Positions 61,667-64,000 of a stretch of 64,000 nt of DNA are shown piece by piece. The stretch spans positions 1 through 64,000 of the forward strand of contig NZ_JAJTBB010000017.1 in NCBI RefSeq assembly GCF_021287135.1, given 5' to 3'. The DNA comes from Acidovorax sp. Its GTDB lineage: Bacteria > Pseudomonadota > Gammaproteobacteria > Burkholderiales > Burkholderiaceae_C. Each line of letters begins with the position of its first letter. Position 1 is the stretch's first letter. A model generated the notes under the pieces. That model was not told where the DNA came from and did no database searches. It worked only from the letters and a program-made list of their open reading frames with translations. Made by a program: the position numbers and the translations under genes.

Positions 61667-62788
61667 TCAGCGCCGGAACCGCCCGTCCGTGCCGATGATG
61701 GACAGGTCGGCAAAGTCGAGGCCGGTGTGGTCCTCGGGGCTGTAGGAGACTTCCAGGCCCCCGATGTCGAACTTGCGGATGCTCTCCAGCGCCGCGTGGA
61801 TCTTGGCGCGGTCCGGCTTGGGGCCGGCGCGGCGCAAGCCTTCCACCAGCACCTTGGCTGCGGCAAAGCCCTCCAGCATGGCCGGGCTCACCTCGCCGGC
61901 GCCCTTGGCCTTGGCCAGCTCCTGGGCCTCCTTCACCATGGGGTAGTTGGCGCCCCGCTCATTGGGGAACACCTGCGTCACGATCACGCCGCGCGCATTC
62001 GCCCCCAGGCTCTTGATGAAGCCGCTGGACGCATTGTTCGACAGCGTCACGATCTGGGCCGCAGAGCCCGCGGTGCGCAGCGCATTCACGCCTTCCACCA
62101 CCGAGGTGCCCGAGGCGATCATCAGCACGGCCTGGGCATCCGCCTTGGCGGCCTTGGCGGCCAGGGGCGCGAAATCGGGCTTGGCGCGGTCGAATTTCTC
62201 CAGCACCACGGGCTGCAGCTTGGCGGCGGCCAGGCCCTTTTGCGCCCCCAGCACGCCATCTGCGCCAAAGCTGTCGTCCGAATAGAAAACGGCCACGCGG
62301 CTGATGCCCATGGAGGCCAGGTGGGTCATGGCCTTTTCGGCTTCGCGCTGGTAGGTGGCGCGGACGTTGAAGATGTTCTTGCGCACCGGCTGGTGCAGCA
62401 CCATGGCCCCGGTGGAGGGGGCCACCAGCGCCACGCCATGCTTGTCCAGCAGCGGGATGATGCCCTCGGTGTGGGGCGTGCCCCGGGTGAGGAACATGGC
62501 CAGCACGTTCTTCTCCTCAATGAGCTGGCGGGCGTTCTCGGCGGCGGTCTTGGGGTCGAACTTGTCGTCCAGGGAAATCACCTCGATCTTCTGGCCGTTG
62601 ACGCCGCCTTTGGCATTGACCATGTCAATGTAGAGCTTGGCGCCGTCCGAGGTTTCCTGCACCCCGGAGGCCACCTGGCCCGAGAACCCGGCCGTCTGCC
62701 CGATGAGCAGCTGGGCCTGGGCCGAACCCATCCCCCAAGCCAGGATGATGCCCGCGCACAGGGCGGACCATGCCTTTTTCTTCTTCAT
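61667..62788 (-). CDS. Periplasmic substrate-binding protein, branched-chain amino acid (LivJ) type
   Basis: 373 residues from MKKKKAW, with GAGGAG upstream. A signal peptide ends at SAQA. The mature protein opens LLIGQTAGFSGQVASGVQETSDGAKLYIDMVNAKGG, the Peripla_BP_6 pattern, followed by FDPKTAAENARQLIEEKNVLA. It would deliver a ligand to an ABC importer, but no permease or ATPase genes are adjacent, so it is an orphan. The ligand is unknown; with leucine catabolism nearby, a branched-chain amino acid is only a guess. Confidence 0.94.
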   Translation of the reverse strand: MKKKKAWSALCAGIILAWGMGSAQAQLLIGQTAGFSGQVASGVQETSDGAKLYIDMVNAKGGVNGQKIEVISLDDKFDPKTAAENARQLIEEKNVLAMFLTRGTPHTEGIIPLLDKHGVALVAPSTGAMVLHQPVRKNIFNVRATYQREAEKAMTHLASMGISRVAVFYSDDSFGADGVLGAQKGLAAAKLQPVVLEKFDRAKPDFAPLAAKAAKADAQAVLMIASGTSVVEGVNALRTAGSAAQIVTLSNNASSGFIKSLGANARGVIVTQVFPNERGANYPMVKEAQELAKAKGAGEVSPAMLEGFAAAKVLVEGLRRAGPKPDRAKIHAALESIRKFDIGGLEVSYSPEDHTGLDFADLSIIGTDGRFRR

Positions 62789-63000
62789 GCGAAATCTCCT
62801 CGTGGTGGTTTCCCCCAGTCTAGCGACTGGAAAGCCCGCGACGCTATCACGCGGCTTGCGCTGCATCAATCCGGTCGTGTCCGCTACCGGACGGGGTGCC
62901 GCAGCACGCTGTGGGGTCAAACTCCTGCTGACAGCGGCTGTCAGCAGGGCGTTCCTAGAATGTTCGGCCTCACCCCTCCAACGCTCCGCAAAGCCCCCCC

Positions 63001-64000
63001 ATGACCCAGGGAACCATCCGCATCCGTGGTGCACGCCAGCACAATCTTCGCAACCTCGACCTGGACATCCGCACCGGCGAGCTGACCGTGGTCACCGGCC
63101 CCAGCGGCTCGGGCAAGTCCAGCCTGGTGTTCGACACCCTGTACGCCGAGGGCCAGCGGCGCTACGTGGAGACGTTCAGTGCCTACGCGCGCCAGTTCCT
63201 CGACCGCATGGACAAGCCGGCCGTGGACAAGGTGGAGGGCGTGCCCCCGGCCATCGCCATTGACCAGACCAACCCCGTGCGCTCCAGCCGCTCCACCGTG
63301 GGCACGATGACGGAGCTGAACGACCACCTGAAGCTGCTGTTCGCGCGCGCGGGCCAGCTGTTCGACCAGCAGACGGCCCAGCCCGTGCGCCACGACTCGC
63401 CGGAGACCATTTATGCCGAGCTGCAGCGGCGCAGCGCCGAGGCCGGCGACCCACGCGTGGTGCTGACCTTTCCGGTGGAGCTGCCTGGCGGAACATCGGC
63501 GGAACAGGTCGAGCAATGGCTGTCCGCCAGCGGCTTCACCAAGGTGCAGGCCGAGCGCGAGGTGGCCACACCGACCGGACCGCGCAAGGTGCTGGATGTG
63601 GTGGCGGACCGCTTCCGGCTGGGCAACGCCGAGAAGGCACGCGTGATCGAGGCGATCGAGGTGGCGCTCAAGCGCGGCACCGGGCGCTTGAACGTGTACC
63701 GCCTGGTGGAAGACGGCGAACCCGTGCTGTGGCGCTTTTCGACCGGCCTGCACTGCCCCGACAGCGACCAGCGCTACAGCGACCCCATCCCCTCCATGTT
63801 CTCGTTCAACTCCGCCGTGGGCGCGTGCGAGAGCTGCCGGGGCTTTGGCCGCGTGATCGGCGTGGACTACGGCCTGGTCATCCCCAACGACAAGCTCACC
63901 CTGCGGGCGGGCGCGATCAAGACCATCCAGACCCCCGCCTGGAAGGAGGCGCAGGACGACCTCATGCGGCACGCCGAGGCGGCCGGCATTCCGCGCGACA
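63001..64000 (+). CDS. UvrA-like excinuclease ATPase, 5' part (runs off the window)
   Basis: 333 codons are visible with no stop to the window edge. Start: [20 protein letters not shown]. Walker A is GPSGSGKSS, followed by [23 protein letters not shown], as in UvrA. It differs from canonical UvrA in [21 protein letters not shown] and in the zinc-region: one side has only LHCPDSD, and the other is [12 protein letters not shown]. It is probably a UvrA paralogue; long tandem UvrA-type proteins exist in this group, but that needs the rest of the gene. I leave the symbol blank for this reason. Confidence 0.9.
   Translation, partial: MTQGTIRIRGARQHNLRNLDLDIRTGELTVVTGPSGSGKSSLVFDTLYAEGQRRYVETFSAYARQFLDRMDKPAVDKVEGVPPAIAIDQTNPVRSSRSTVGTMTELNDHLKLLFARAGQLFDQQTAQPVRHDSPETIYAELQRRSAEAGDPRVVLTFPVELPGGTSAEQVEQWLSASGFTKVQAEREVATPTGPRKVLDVVADRFRLGNAEKARVIEAIEVALKRGTGRLNVYRLVEDGEPVLWRFSTGLHCPDSDQRYSDPIPSMFSFNSAVGACESCRGFGRVIGVDYGLVIPNDKLTLRAGAIKTIQTPAWKEAQDDLMRHAEAAGIPRD

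Overview
This window is GC-rich chromosomal DNA (roughly two-thirds G+C by eye). It looks like a betaproteobacterium of the family Comamonadaceae, with an Acidovorax-type genome the best guess. The reasons are the leucine/isovalerate (liu) gene set under a MerR-type LiuR regulator, an aceK next to a carbonic anhydrase, Bug-type (tripartite tricarboxylate) solute-binding proteins, ActP/DUF485, and dispersed short palindromic repeats of the kind I associate with this family. The organism call is inference from gene content and style, not from a database match.

Layout. 1-671: 3' end of 23S rRNA, spacer, 5S rRNA and a rho-independent terminator, i.e. the end of an rrn operon. 841-9993: LiuR with two copies of its likely operator, an MBL-fold hydrolase, a hotdog thioesterase, isovaleryl-CoA dehydrogenase, beta-carbonic anhydrase, isocitrate dehydrogenase kinase/phosphatase, a thiolase, an SDR enzyme and a second acyl-CoA dehydrogenase. 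10120-22765: a TetR regulator divergent from a DUF2147 protein and a TorF-type porin. These are followed by a tight cluster of an FGGY sugar kinase, class II aldolase, class III aminotransferase, degenerate aldolase-like protein, MFS carrier, aldehyde dehydrogenase, cytochrome c lipoprotein, Tat-exported sugar-lactone-oxidase-like flavoprotein and Tat-exported PLP barrel enzyme. I do not recognise this combination as a named pathway. 22795-27029: housekeeping and hypothetical genes. 27079-28020: an AT-richer islet with a trypsin-like peptidase. 28028-36824: AraC regulator, acyl-CoA synthetase, then liuB-dinB-liuC-DUF4126-liuD. 36888-42787: GhrA, a beta-keto-acid cleavage operon with its LysR regulator, and HMG-CoA lyase (liuE). 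42815-48822: an RND efflux pump operon. 48999-53055: YbaK, DUF1289, DsbA-like isomerase, a cNMP/CBS/nucleotidyltransferase protein and a DnaQ-like exonuclease. 53256-59121: a Pat-like protein acetyltransferase, an HDAC-family deacetylase, and ActP with DUF485. 59557-64000: an MHS-type MFS carrier, a small membrane protein, an orphan periplasmic binding protein and the start of a UvrA-like gene.

How it works together. The liu genes turn isovaleryl-CoA (from leucine) into acetyl-CoA and acetoacetate: dehydrogenation by LiuA, biotin-dependent carboxylation by LiuB/LiuD, hydration by LiuC and cleavage by LiuE. Carbonic anhydrase can supply bicarbonate for the carboxylation, and AceK can steer the resulting acetyl-CoA into the glyoxylate shunt. 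The Pat/HDAC/ActP block at 53-59 kb is a second acetate/acyl-CoA module.

A striking feature is the set of short palindromic repeats. One lies inside liuB as coding sequence, one spans the start codon of a HAD hydrolase, and a half-copy lies in the DUF1289 gene. The best candidates for something undescribed are the kinase-aldolase-aminotransferase cluster with its exported redox/PLP enzymes (12.3-22.8 kb) and the beta-keto-acid cleavage operon (37.8-41.8 kb).
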